DNA from: T1Sed10-7 sp046483565
Lineage (GTDB): Bacteria; Actinomycetota; Nitriliruptoria; Nitriliruptorales; Nitriliruptoraceae
Length of the DNA: 34,733 nt
Direction of reading: 5' to 3'
Assembly: GCA_046483565.1 (NCBI GenBank)
Contig: JAWOCZ010000049.1
Span: 1 to 34,733 of the forward strand
Both the position numbers and the translations under genes were made by a program. Below are positions 7,753 to 15,087 of the stretch, piece by piece (within the stretch, counting starts at the first letter, position 1; each line of letters opens with the position of its first letter). The notes below the pieces were generated by a model. It was not told where the DNA came from and ran no database searches. It saw only the letters and a list, made by a program, of their open reading frames with translations.

Positions 7753-8913
7753 ATGTCCACCGCCCTCGCCCCCACCCGTGACCCGGTCCTCAGGCTGGGT
7801 CCACTCGAGGTGTGGCCGCCCGTGGTGCTCGCCCCCATGGCCGGGGTGACCAACGTGGCCTTCCGCACGCTGTGCCGGCGGCACGGTGGCGGGCTGTACG
7901 TCTCGGAGATGGTGGGGGCCCGGGGCCTGCTCGAGGGGGACGCCCGCTCCCGGCTCAAGGCGGCCTTCGGCCCTGACGAGACACCGCGCTCGATCCAGCT
8001 CTACGGGACCGATCCGGCGGACACGGCGGCGGCGGTCCGGCTCCTGGTGGCGCCGGAGCCCGACAGCGCCCGCACGCCGGTCGACCACATCGACCTGAAC
8101 TTCGGCTGCCCGGCCCCGAAGGTGACCCGTCACGGTGGCGGAGCGGCCCTGCCCTGGCACACCGACCTCTACGCCGACATCGTCGCCAGGGCGGTGGCGG
8201 CCGCCGGGGACGTCCCCGTCACTGTGAAGTTGCGGCTCGGGATCGACGCCGCGCACCTCACCTACCTGGAGGCGGGCCGGATCGCCGAGGACCTCGGTGT
8301 CGGCGCCGTCGCGCTCCACGCCCGGACCGCCGAGGACCGCTACGGCCCGCCGGCCGCCTGGGAGCACATCGCCCGTCTGGCCGACGCGCTCACGATCCCG
8401 GTGCTCGGCAACGGCGACATCTGGCAAGCCGACGATGCCCTGCGCATGCGCGCCGAGACCGGTTGCGCCGGGGTGGTCGTCGGCCGCGGCTGCCTCGGCC
8501 GCCCCTGGTTGTTCCGGGACCTGGCCGCCGCCTTCGACGGGCGGGCCATCCCCCCCGCGCCGAGCCTCGGGGAGGTCGCCGATCTGCTCGCGGAGCACGC
8601 CCGGTTGCTGGCCGACCACCTCGGTGCCGACACGGGACTGCGGGAGCTGCGCAAGCACACCGGCTGGTACCTGCAGGGGTTCCCCGTCGGTCGCGCGGTA
8701 CGCCGTGCCCTCAACCAGGTGAGCAGCCTCGGGGAGCTCGACGGTCTGCTCGGCGGTCTGGACCGCGACCTGCCCTTCGACGAGTCGGTCCGACGGCAAC
8801 CCCGCGGGCACACCACCCGTCCCAAGCGCGTGCTCCTGCCCGAGGGATGGCTCGCGACCCGTTCCCACGGCGACCGGCACACCCCCGAGGGTCACGTGGT
8901 CTCCGGTGGCTGA
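7753..8913 (+). CDS. dusB: tRNA dihydrouridine synthase (DusB-like)
   Basis: This 386-residue FMN-dependent TIM-barrel enzyme reduces specific uridines in tRNA to dihydrouridine. The N-terminal VVLAPMAGVTN is the FMN-binding start of the barrel. DLNFGCPAPKVTRHGGGAAL holds the catalytic Cys (C119) and the family's NxGCPxxKV signature. VKLRLG, ALHARTAEDRY and LGNGDIW are the later barrel strands, and VVVGRGCLGRPWLF is the phosphate-binding end. A helical C-terminal domain follows (residues 265-345). The last 40 residues are an Arg/His-rich tail beyond the usual family end. The gene overlaps the next start codon by 8 nt, so the two are translated from one message. Assignment to DusB rather than another Dus class is by overall similarity. 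Confidence 0.93.
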   Translation: MSTALAPTRDPVLRLGPLEVWPPVVLAPMAGVTNVAFRTLCRRHGGGLYVSEMVGARGLLEGDARSRLKAAFGPDETPRSIQLYGTDPADTAAAVRLLVAPEPDSARTPVDHIDLNFGCPAPKVTRHGGGAALPWHTDLYADIVARAVAAAGDVPVTVKLRLGIDAAHLTYLEAGRIAEDLGVGAVALHARTAEDRYGPPAAWEHIARLADALTIPVLGNGDIWQADDALRMRAETGCAGVVVGRGCLGRPWLFRDLAAAFDGRAIPPAPSLGEVADLLAEHARLLADHLGADTGLRELRKHTGWYLQGFPVGRAVRRALNQVSSLGELDGLLGGLDRDLPFDESVRRQPRGHTTRPKRVLLPEGWLATRSHGDRHTPEGHVVSGG

Positions 8914-9523
8914 GCCGACGTTGGTGCTGGCCTCGGGGAGCCCACGTCGGGCGGCGCTGCTGGCACGGCTCGGGCTCAGCCCGCAGATCCGGCCCCCGGA
9001 GGTCGACGAGTGGCGGCGCGAGGGCGAGCACCCGGCCGCCCTGGTCGCACGCCTGGCCGGGAGCAAGGCGCGTGCGGTGCACCGCGTCGGCGATCGGGAG
9101 GTGGTCCTGGCCGCCGACACCGTCGTGGTCCTCGACGGGGAGCCACTCGGCAAACCCGGCGACGACGGCGCGGCAGCCGAGATGCTCCAGCGACTCTCCG
9201 GGCGCACCCACGAGGTGCTCACGGCGGTGGCCGTCCACACCGACGGCGCCTGTCACCGCGCCACCGAGACGACCCGCGTGCGGTTCCGCCCGCTGACCGC
9301 GGAGGAGGTGACCTGGTACCTCGAGACGGGTGAACCACGGGACAAGGCGGGTGCGTACGGCCTCCAGGGTGCCGGCGCCGCACTGGTCGAGCGCGTCGAG
9401 GGCAGCGACACCAACGTGATCGGTCTCCCGCTGAGCACGACCGTCGGCCTCCTTCGGGCAGCCGGACTGGACGTGCTGCGACCCGATCGACGACCCGGCA
9501 CCGCTCACCCGGCCGGCTCGTAG
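8906..9523 (+). CDS. maf: Maf-family nucleotide pyrophosphatase
   Basis: The 205-residue product has the Maf signature. ASGSPRRAALL (residues 9-19) is the phosphate-binding start. It is followed by GSKARAV, AADTVVVLDGEPLGKP with the catalytic Asp region, the LSGRTHEVLTAV strand and DKAGAYGLQGAGA. Maf proteins hydrolyse non-canonical or modified nucleoside triphosphates (dTTP/UTP or modified CTP/UTP), clearing nucleotide pools, and some link to septation control. The GTG start overlaps the dus 3' end by 8 nt. No strong ribosome site precedes it, which fits translational coupling. The 3' end overlaps the convergent gene by 19 nt. Confidence 0.93.
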   Translation: MAEPTLVLASGSPRRAALLARLGLSPQIRPPEVDEWRREGEHPAALVARLAGSKARAVHRVGDREVVLAADTVVVLDGEPLGKPGDDGAAAEMLQRLSGRTHEVLTAVAVHTDGACHRATETTRVRFRPLTAEEVTWYLETGEPRDKAGAYGLQGAGAALVERVEGSDTNVIGLPLSTTVGLLRAAGLDVLRPDRRPGTAHPAGS

Positions 9524-10245
9524 CCCTCCTCGAGGTCCTCGGGGGCCGGGGCCGGCTCGGACCGCGCGACACGCGGCGGGGAACCGGACAGGTCGGGACG
9601 ACGCGACCACCGCGAGCGCAACCAGGCGACGAACCGTTCCGCCTGGCGGCTCGCCCAGACGTGGAGGTCCCGCGCCCACTCGTACTCCCGGGCGAGGATC
9701 GCGATGCCTGCCACGGCCGTCAGCGCCCCGGGCCCGGGGACGAAGGGCGACGCGAACGCCAGGCTGACCAGCAGCACCAGGATCCCGACCACGGTGACCC
9801 ACACCCGTCGGGCATGATCCCTGACACCGCGTGGCACCGGTGGCAGGGGCGAGGTCTGGCTCGGGTCGAAGCTCTCGGGTGCACCGACGTTCTGCTGGAC
9901 CAGTGCGGACAGCACGCGCCCGGCGGCACGGGAACGCGCCCGGGTGGTCAGCGAGAGCTCGGCGACCACCTCCTCGCCGGTCCCGTTCAGCCGGACACCG
10001 ACGGTCTCCGGCGTGGCCCGGTCGAGGTCGAAGCGCACCAGCGCACCGAGCCGGGTGTGGATGTCCGCGACGCTCGGGCTGGCGATGTGCACCAGACATC
10101 GTTGGTCGGTGACGACCAGGAGCGCCGGTGGCCGCACGCCGGGCACCCTGGCGTGCGCCCACGCGAGCAGCGCCTCCTCGGGCTCGAAGCTCCCCTGGAG
10201 GGAACCCAAGACCAGTCGTTCGCGAAGGCGCGCCACAGGACCCAT
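9505..10245 (-). CDS. PGPGW-type transmembrane protein with N-terminal PH-like region
   Basis: The product is 246 residues. Residues 20-100 look like a small soluble beta-domain, possibly PH-like (LLVVTDQRCLVHIA, ADIHTRLGALVRFDLD). Around residues 145-185 two membrane helices enclose SPFVPGPGALTAVAGIAIL, the PGPGW / TIGR02611 family motif, followed by EYEWARDLHVWASRQAERF. The C-terminus is Pro/Glu-rich. The family's function is not known. The ATG at 10245 has no ribosome site. A TAAGCT hexamer lies 6 nt upstream, so this may be a leaderless gene. The 3' end overlaps the convergent maf gene by 19 nt. Confidence 0.75.
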   Translation of the reverse strand: MGPVARLRERLVLGSLQGSFEPEEALLAWAHARVPGVRPPALLVVTDQRCLVHIASPSVADIHTRLGALVRFDLDRATPETVGVRLNGTGEEVVAELSLTTRARSRAAGRVLSALVQQNVGAPESFDPSQTSPLPPVPRGVRDHARRVWVTVVGILVLLVSLAFASPFVPGPGALTAVAGIAILAREYEWARDLHVWASRQAERFVAWLRSRWSRRPDLSGSPPRVARSEPAPAPEDLEEGYEPAG

Positions 10246-10257
10246 GGGCGTAGCTTA
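10246..10257 (-). promoter_or_regulatory. Candidate -10 box for a leaderless PGPGW gene
   Basis: On the minus strand TAAGCT (10257-10252) is followed by six bases and then the ATG at 10245. There is no Shine-Dalgarno sequence. The arrangement mirrors the one before the dus gene. Confidence 0.45.
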
Positions 10258-10514
10258 CGGGCCGGGTCCGACAGGACGGTGACGGGCGGACGGTGGCCGT
10301 ACCACCAGCGTGCCGGCAGAGGCCGGCGCCGGGCCCGCGGCGCACCGGCACGCCCCGATCCACCGGGGTGTGGGCGGCGTACCGGCACGGTTCGCGCCCA
10401 CCGGTGTGCTGGTGTCGCGCGACCCGGACGACCTTCTGGGCCGATGGCCAGCCGGCCGACTACGGTCCCGGCCGAGCATCCCCGGTCCCGACGCGGGATG
10501 AACGACGAGGTGAC

Positions 10515-11912
10515 GTGAGCCCTTCGCGACGCAGTCTCCCGCTCCTGTTGGTGATCGCGCTGTCCGCGACCCTGCTGGCACCGGCGGCCAACGCCGAGCC
10601 GGACACGACCCGGCTCCAGGAGCTGCAGCGCGAACTGCAGCAGCTCGAGGACCAAGCCGCCGAGCGACGCTCGGAGCTCGGGGCCCTCGACGCGCGCGAG
10701 GACGAACTCAGCGACGAACAGGTCGCGGCCCAGGCTCGCCTGGAGGAGATCGAGGCCGAGCTCAGCCTGGCCGTCGAGCGGTACAACGAAGCGGTGGTCG
10801 CGCTCGAGGAGGTCCAGGCCGACCTGCAGGTGACGCTCGACGAGTTGGCCGCGCTCGACGCGGAGATCGTGCTGCTCAACGATGCCGTCGCCGACCATGC
10901 TCGCCGGCTGCACAAGATGGGTCCGTCGCTGGAGTTCGCCATGGTGGTCGGCGCGAACGGTCCCGCCGACATCGGCTTCCGCACGAGCTCGCTGCGCCAG
11001 ATCATCAACGCCGACCAGGTGAGCCTGGAGCGGCTGGCCGCCGCCACCGATCGGGCGGCCGCCCTCGAAGCCCGCCTGGTGGAGCAGGAGACCGCCGCCG
11101 CGGACCTGGCCGACGAGGTCGAGGCGCAGGTGATCGCCGTGGAGCAGCTCTACGAGGATCGGGCCGAGGAGCTCGAGGCACTGGAGGCCACCCTCGCCGG
11201 CGTCCGCCGCGAGGTCAGCGAACAGCAGGCGCTGGTCGATGGCGACGCTGCAGCGGTGGCCGCGGCCCGTCAGGCCGTCGCCGCCGAGCAGGAACGCGTC
11301 GAGGAGGAACGTCGCCGGCTCGAGGCCGAGCGGAGAGCAGCCCGCGAGGCGGAGGAGCGGCGCCGCGCGGAGGAGCAACGCCAGCAGGAGGAAGCCGCAG
11401 CTGCAGCCCGGGCCGCGTCCAGCTCCTCCTCATCCAGCAGCTCCTCCTCGAGCAGCTCCTCGTCCAGCAGCAGCTCCTCGTCCAGCAGTTCCTCGTCCAG
11501 CTCCTCCTCGTCGAGCAGTTCCTCCTCGAACCCGAGCAGCACGCCGGCGCCCGCCCCGTCCACACGCCGTTCCGCCGACGTGGCGGTGGCCACCGCACTG
11601 GCACAGGTGGGCAAGCCCTACCTCTGGGGAGCCACCGGCCCGAACGCCTACGACTGCTCGGGGCTGACCTCCTACGCCTGGCGGGCCGCCGGTGTCACGA
11701 TCCCGCGGACCTCGGGCGCGCAGTTCGGGGGGCTGCGCAGGGTGAGCCGGGCGCAGCTGCAACCGGGCGACCTGGTGTTCTACAACTCGCCGATCAGCCA
11801 CGTCGCCATGTACGTCGGCGGCGACACCATCGTGGAGGCCTCACGCAGCGGCATCCCGGTCCGGACCGCGTCGCTGTCGCGGCGCAGCCCCGTCGGCTAC
11901 GCGCGTCCCTGA
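10515..11912 (+). CDS. Secreted coiled-coil NlpC/P60 peptidoglycan endopeptidase with poly-serine linker
   Basis: The product is 465 residues with a Sec signal peptide at residues 1-27 (VIALSATLLAPAANA then cleavage). Residues 30-300 are a long Glu/Gln/Leu-rich coiled coil, like the RipA / CwlO / FtsEX-activated hydrolases. A tract of 37 consecutive serines (bases 11418-11528) links it to the C-terminal NlpC/P60 domain. There ALAQVGKPYLWGATGP, YDCSGLT (C381) and ISHVAMYVG (H429) give the catalytic Cys and His. It should cut peptide stems of peptidoglycan outside the cell, perhaps at division, with the coiled coil acting as the regulatory arm. GTG start: GAGG lies a few bases upstream and the signal peptide begins immediately. 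It is divergent from the PGPGW gene. Confidence 0.92.
   Translation: MSPSRRSLPLLLVIALSATLLAPAANAEPDTTRLQELQRELQQLEDQAAERRSELGALDAREDELSDEQVAAQARLEEIEAELSLAVERYNEAVVALEEVQADLQVTLDELAALDAEIVLLNDAVADHARRLHKMGPSLEFAMVVGANGPADIGFRTSSLRQIINADQVSLERLAAATDRAAALEARLVEQETAAADLADEVEAQVIAVEQLYEDRAEELEALEATLAGVRREVSEQQALVDGDAAAVAAARQAVAAEQERVEEERRRLEAERRAAREAEERRRAEEQRQQEEAAAAARAASSSSSSSSSSSSSSSSSSSSSSSSSSSSSSSSSSSSSNPSSTPAPAPSTRRSADVAVATALAQVGKPYLWGATGPNAYDCSGLTSYAWRAAGVTIPRTSGAQFGGLRRVSRAQLQPGDLVFYNSPISHVAMYVGGDTIVEASRSGIPVRTASLSRRSPVGYARP
11418..11528 (+). repeat. Poly-serine codon tract (37 Ser)
   Basis: Thirty-seven consecutive Ser codons mix TCC, AGC, TCG, AGT and TCA irregularly, so it is not a simple DNA repeat. 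The length is apparently kept at protein level as a flexible or glycosylated linker between the coiled coil and the NlpC/P60 domain. Confidence 0.9.
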
Positions 11913-11980
11913 GCCGATCGGGCCGCGCAGCAGGCCCACCACGGTCCGGGCGCAGCGAGCGTGTCCGCTGGCCCTGCCCA

Positions 11981-12017
11981 TTAGGCTGCGCTCCCGCCGC
12001 TGCACCCAGGAACCTCG
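11981..12017 (+). promoter_or_regulatory. Candidate -10 box and ribosome site for metZ
   Basis: TAGGCT lies about 30 nt before the metZ ATG. AGGAA lies about 5 nt before the ATG. The leader is short and shows no room for a riboswitch. Confidence 0.35.
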
Positions 12018-13220
12018 ATGTCCGATGAGCCCCACCCCGTGGACCCGCCCGTCGAGTGGCGCCCGGACACGATCGCGGTGCGCGGCGGGACGATGCGTAG
12101 CGGGTTCGAGGAGACCTCCGAGGCGATCTACCTGACCTCGGGTTTCGTCTACGGGTCCGCGGCGGAGGCGGCAGCGGCGTTCGCCGGTGAGCAGGATCGG
12201 TACATGTACAGCCGCCTGCGCAACCCGACCGTCGCCATGCTCGAGGAGCGGCTGCGTCGCCTCGAGGGTGCGGACGCCGCCTGGGCGACCGCCAGTGGCA
12301 TGTCCGCGGTCTTCAACGCGCTGGCTGCCACCCTGCGCTCCGGCGACCGGGTGGTGGCGGCGCGGGCACTGTTCGGGTCGTGCTTCCAGGTCCTCGACCA
12401 GTTGCTGCCGCGTTGGGGCATCCACACCGAACTCGTCGACGGCACCGACCTCGACGCCTGGGAGCAGGCCCTGTCGACGCCGGCCAGGGCCGTGTTCTTC
12501 GAGACCCCCTCCAACCCGATGCAGGAACTGGTGGACATCGCCGCTGTCAGCCGGCTCGCTCGGGCCGCCGGGGCGCGGGTCATCGTCGACAACATCTTCG
12601 CCACGCCCGTGCTCCAGCACCCCTTCGAGCTCGGCGCCGACGTGGTGGTCTACTCCACCACCAAGCACCTGGACGGCCACGGCCGCACGCTCGGCGGCGC
12701 GATCCTCGGCTCCACCGCCTTCATGGAGGAGGAGCTCAAACCGCTGATGCAGCACACGGGGCCGACCATGAGCCCCTTCAACGCCTGGGTGGTGCTCAAG
12801 AGCCTGGAGACGCTGCGGCTGCGGGTCGAGCGCCAGACCGCCACCGCCCTCGAGCTGGCGCGGTGGCTCGAGACCCATCCCGCGGTCGACGGGGTCCGGT
12901 ACCCGATGCTGGCCTCCCACCCCCAGCACGAGCTCGCCCTGGCGCAGATGTCCGGCGGTGGCTCGATCGTGACCTTCTCGGTCCCCGGTGGCACCGAGCG
13001 GGCCTTCGCGGTGCTCGACGCCCTCGCGCTCATCGACATCTCCAACAACCTCGGCGATGCCAAGTCCCTGGCGACCCATCCCGCGACGACGACCCACCAC
13101 CGCATCGGTCCCGAGGTCCGTGCGCAGATGGGCATCTCGGACGGCGTGCTCCGCGTCTCGGTCGGGCTCGAGGACGTCGCCGACCTGCAGAACGACCTCG
13201 ATCGAGCACTGCGTCGATGA
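12018..13220 (+). CDS. metZ: O-succinylhomoserine sulfhydrylase (MetZ-like), PLP enzyme
   Basis: This 400-residue Cys/Met-metabolism PLP enzyme would turn activated homoserine plus sulfide into homocysteine in methionine synthesis. Key features in order are SEAIYLTSGFVYGSAAEA, YSRLRNPTV, a GMSAVFNAL cofactor-phosphate region, ETPSNPMQELVDI and VDNIFATPVLQHP. The Schiff-base lysine follows in YSTTKHLDGHGR (K216), then TGPTMSPFNAWVVLKSLETL and the C-terminal HPATTTHHRI. The SPFNAWV-LK-LETL pattern favours MetZ over cystathionine gamma-synthase, although the families cannot be separated fully by eye. It has a normal AGGAA ribosome site. The gene stands alone between the NlpC/P60 gene and a tiny ORF, with no other methionine gene nearby. 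Confidence 0.92.
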   Translation: MSDEPHPVDPPVEWRPDTIAVRGGTMRSGFEETSEAIYLTSGFVYGSAAEAAAAFAGEQDRYMYSRLRNPTVAMLEERLRRLEGADAAWATASGMSAVFNALAATLRSGDRVVAARALFGSCFQVLDQLLPRWGIHTELVDGTDLDAWEQALSTPARAVFFETPSNPMQELVDIAAVSRLARAAGARVIVDNIFATPVLQHPFELGADVVVYSTTKHLDGHGRTLGGAILGSTAFMEEELKPLMQHTGPTMSPFNAWVVLKSLETLRLRVERQTATALELARWLETHPAVDGVRYPMLASHPQHELALAQMSGGGSIVTFSVPGGTERAFAVLDALALIDISNNLGDAKSLATHPATTTHHRIGPEVRAQMGISDGVLRVSVGLEDVADLQNDLDRALRR

Positions 13221-13338
13221 GGCTCCCGGACGTCGTGCATGATCGCGTCTGCGAGGTGTGACGACGAGTTCGTGTCGGATCATTGACGCCGGTCCCCCGA
13301 TGCCGCATGATGCCGCGGACCGAGCGAGCGAGGGTGCG

Positions 13339-13527
13339 ATGCGCCTGCTGACCCACCGCCACACCGATCCTCCCGAGCCGCGCACCTTCGGCCCGGACGG
13401 CTACGACCGCTTCGGGTTCAACCGGGCCGGTCTGCACCGGGACACCCAGGATCGCTACAGCCCCGAGGGCTTCGACCGTAACGGCGATCCGAAGCCGTCG
13501 GTGACCCCGATGCTGCGGCTGCGCTAG
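13339..13527 (+). CDS. Tiny protein with Gly-[Phe/Tyr]-Asp-Arg repeats
   Basis: The 62-residue product begins at ATG 13339 with GAGGG just upstream. An in-frame ATG at 13300 would add 13 residues but has no ribosome site. The middle carries imperfect repeats of an aromatic / Asp-Arg / Gly pattern: GPDGYDRFGFNRAG, then SPEGFDRNGD. Such GFDRxG-type repeats occur in scattered bacterial proteins, but I know of no assigned function. No signal peptide or membrane segment is visible. It is highly charged and probably soluble. Codon use matches the neighbours (strong G/C third positions), which supports a real gene. Confidence 0.55.
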   Translation: MRLLTHRHTDPPEPRTFGPDGYDRFGFNRAGLHRDTQDRYSPEGFDRNGDPKPSVTPMLRLR

Positions 13528-13659
13528 CCACTGCCGTTCGTACGACGGCGGGTGGCGCGGCCCCGACCACGGGCGGACGTCCCATGCCGGCGTGCACGGG
13601 CGCATATCCTGACGCGTCCGTGACCCGCACTGTTCCCTCGCCGTCCACAGGTGCTCCCG

Positions 13660-15087
13660 ATGCGACCAGACCTGCGCTCCATGGCGCTTCCGGGCGTGCT
13701 GTCCGTGCTCGCCATCGCCGTCGTCGCCGGCGCCGTCCTGCTCTTCGGCGGCGCTCGGGATCCGGCGCTGGTCGCAGCCACGGCCCCCGATACCGGGACG
13801 GCGGCTGAGGATCCGGCTCCGGCCGGCGCGGCCGGGGACGCCGACGACCCGGCGGACGATGCCGACGACCCGGCCGCCGGGGACCCGCAGAGCGAGCCGG
13901 GTGCCGAGGACGCCGAGGATCCGGCCAGCGAGGACGCCGAGGACGCCGAGGACGCAGACGACGCGCCGGATCCGCAGGACGCCAGCGGGACGGAGCCGGG
14001 ACCCGACGGCGACGAACCGCCGGCGGAGGACACCACCACCTCGCCGACACCGGCGCCATCGGCTCCCGCGCTGCCCCCCGGCCCACCCACCGACGAGCGC
14101 GTCCTCGAGGTCCGCACCGAGATCGGTGGGAACATCTCGCCCAAGTCGGTGGTGGCCTCGCCCGGTGGGCTGTTCCTGGCCCAGAACATGATGTACCGCC
14201 ACACGATCACCGTCTACGACCGCACCCACGAGCTCGTCGCCACGATCCCCGACACGGTCAACCCGACCGAGTTCGGGCTCGACGGCCCCGACGCCGAGGT
14301 GCGAGGCGCACCGGTCGAGGCCGCGTTCACGCCCGACGGTCGGTACGCCTACGTCTCCAACTACGCGATGTACGGGGCCGGCTACGACCGCGAGGGCACC
14401 GACACCTGCAGCCCCGCGGACGGCTACGACGACAGCACCGTCTACCGCCTGGACCTGGAGACGCTCGCGATCGACCAGGTGATCCCCGTCGGCTCGGTAC
14501 CGAAGTACGTCGCCGTGACCCCGGACGGGTCCCGGGTGCTGGTGACGAACTGGTGCAGCTACGACCTCAGCATCATCGACGTCGCCACCGGGACCGAGGT
14601 GGACCGGGTCGAACTCGGGCGCTACCCCCGCGGTATCGCGGTCACCTCGGACTCCTCGACGGCCTACATCGCGCTGATGGGGACCTACGACATCCTGGTC
14701 CTCGACCTCGACGACGGCAGCAGCGACCTTCTGGCCGGCATCGGACGTGGGCCCCGGCACCTGGTCCTCTCCCCCGATGACCGCACCCTGTACGCCACCA
14801 TCAACAGCGATGGCGTCGTCGCGAAGATCGACCTCGCCACACAGGAGGTCGTGACGACGGCGACGGGGCAGGCGCCGCGGAGCATGGACATCGCCGCCGA
14901 CGGGCGGTCGCTGTACGTGGTCAACTACCTCGGCGACACGGTCAGCAAGGTCCGCACCTCCGACATGAGCGTGCTGCAGACGCTCGACGTCGCGGACAAA
15001 CCCATCGGGATCACCTACGACCGGGGGACGGGACAGGTGTGGGTGGCGAGCTACTCCGGGGTCATCACCGTCATGGACGACCGCTGA
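13660..15087 (+). CDS. Membrane-anchored YVTN/YncE-type beta-propeller protein on an acidic stalk
   Basis: The product is about 475 residues. A single N-terminal membrane anchor (around residues 9-31) is followed by an extremely acidic Asp/Glu/Ala/Pro stalk (about residues 40-125), then a seven-blade-like propeller built from YVTN/NHL-style blades. Blade segments include GRYAYVSNYAMYG, PKYVAVTPDGSRVLVTNW, PRGIAVTSDSSTAYIAL, PRHLVLSPDDRTLYATI and PRSMDIAADGRSLYVVNYLGD. The propeller should face outside the cell and act as a binding or scaffold module; no catalytic residues are evident. ATG 13660 has AGGTG upstream; a GTG 9 nt earlier is an alternative. The 3' end overlaps the convergent GTPase gene by 17 nt. 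Confidence 0.85.
   Translation: MRPDLRSMALPGVLSVLAIAVVAGAVLLFGGARDPALVAATAPDTGTAAEDPAPAGAAGDADDPADDADDPAAGDPQSEPGAEDAEDPASEDAEDAEDADDAPDPQDASGTEPGPDGDEPPAEDTTTSPTPAPSAPALPPGPPTDERVLEVRTEIGGNISPKSVVASPGGLFLAQNMMYRHTITVYDRTHELVATIPDTVNPTEFGLDGPDAEVRGAPVEAAFTPDGRYAYVSNYAMYGAGYDREGTDTCSPADGYDDSTVYRLDLETLAIDQVIPVGSVPKYVAVTPDGSRVLVTNWCSYDLSIIDVATGTEVDRVELGRYPRGIAVTSDSSTAYIALMGTYDILVLDLDDGSSDLLAGIGRGPRHLVLSPDDRTLYATINSDGVVAKIDLATQEVVTTATGQAPRSMDIAADGRSLYVVNYLGDTVSKVRTSDMSVLQTLDVADKPIGITYDRGTGQVWVASYSGVITVMDDR

Noticed and set aside
11920..11937. Hairpin GGGCC ... GGCCC after the NlpC/P60 gene as a terminator
   Set aside because: The stem is only 5 bp with an 8-nt loop and no U-tract, which is expected by chance at this GC content.
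13030..14760. Long open frame on the minus strand, 576 codons
   Set aside because: It is the mirror of the metZ end and the propeller gene. Low-complexity Val/Arg/Asp content and no recognisable domain.
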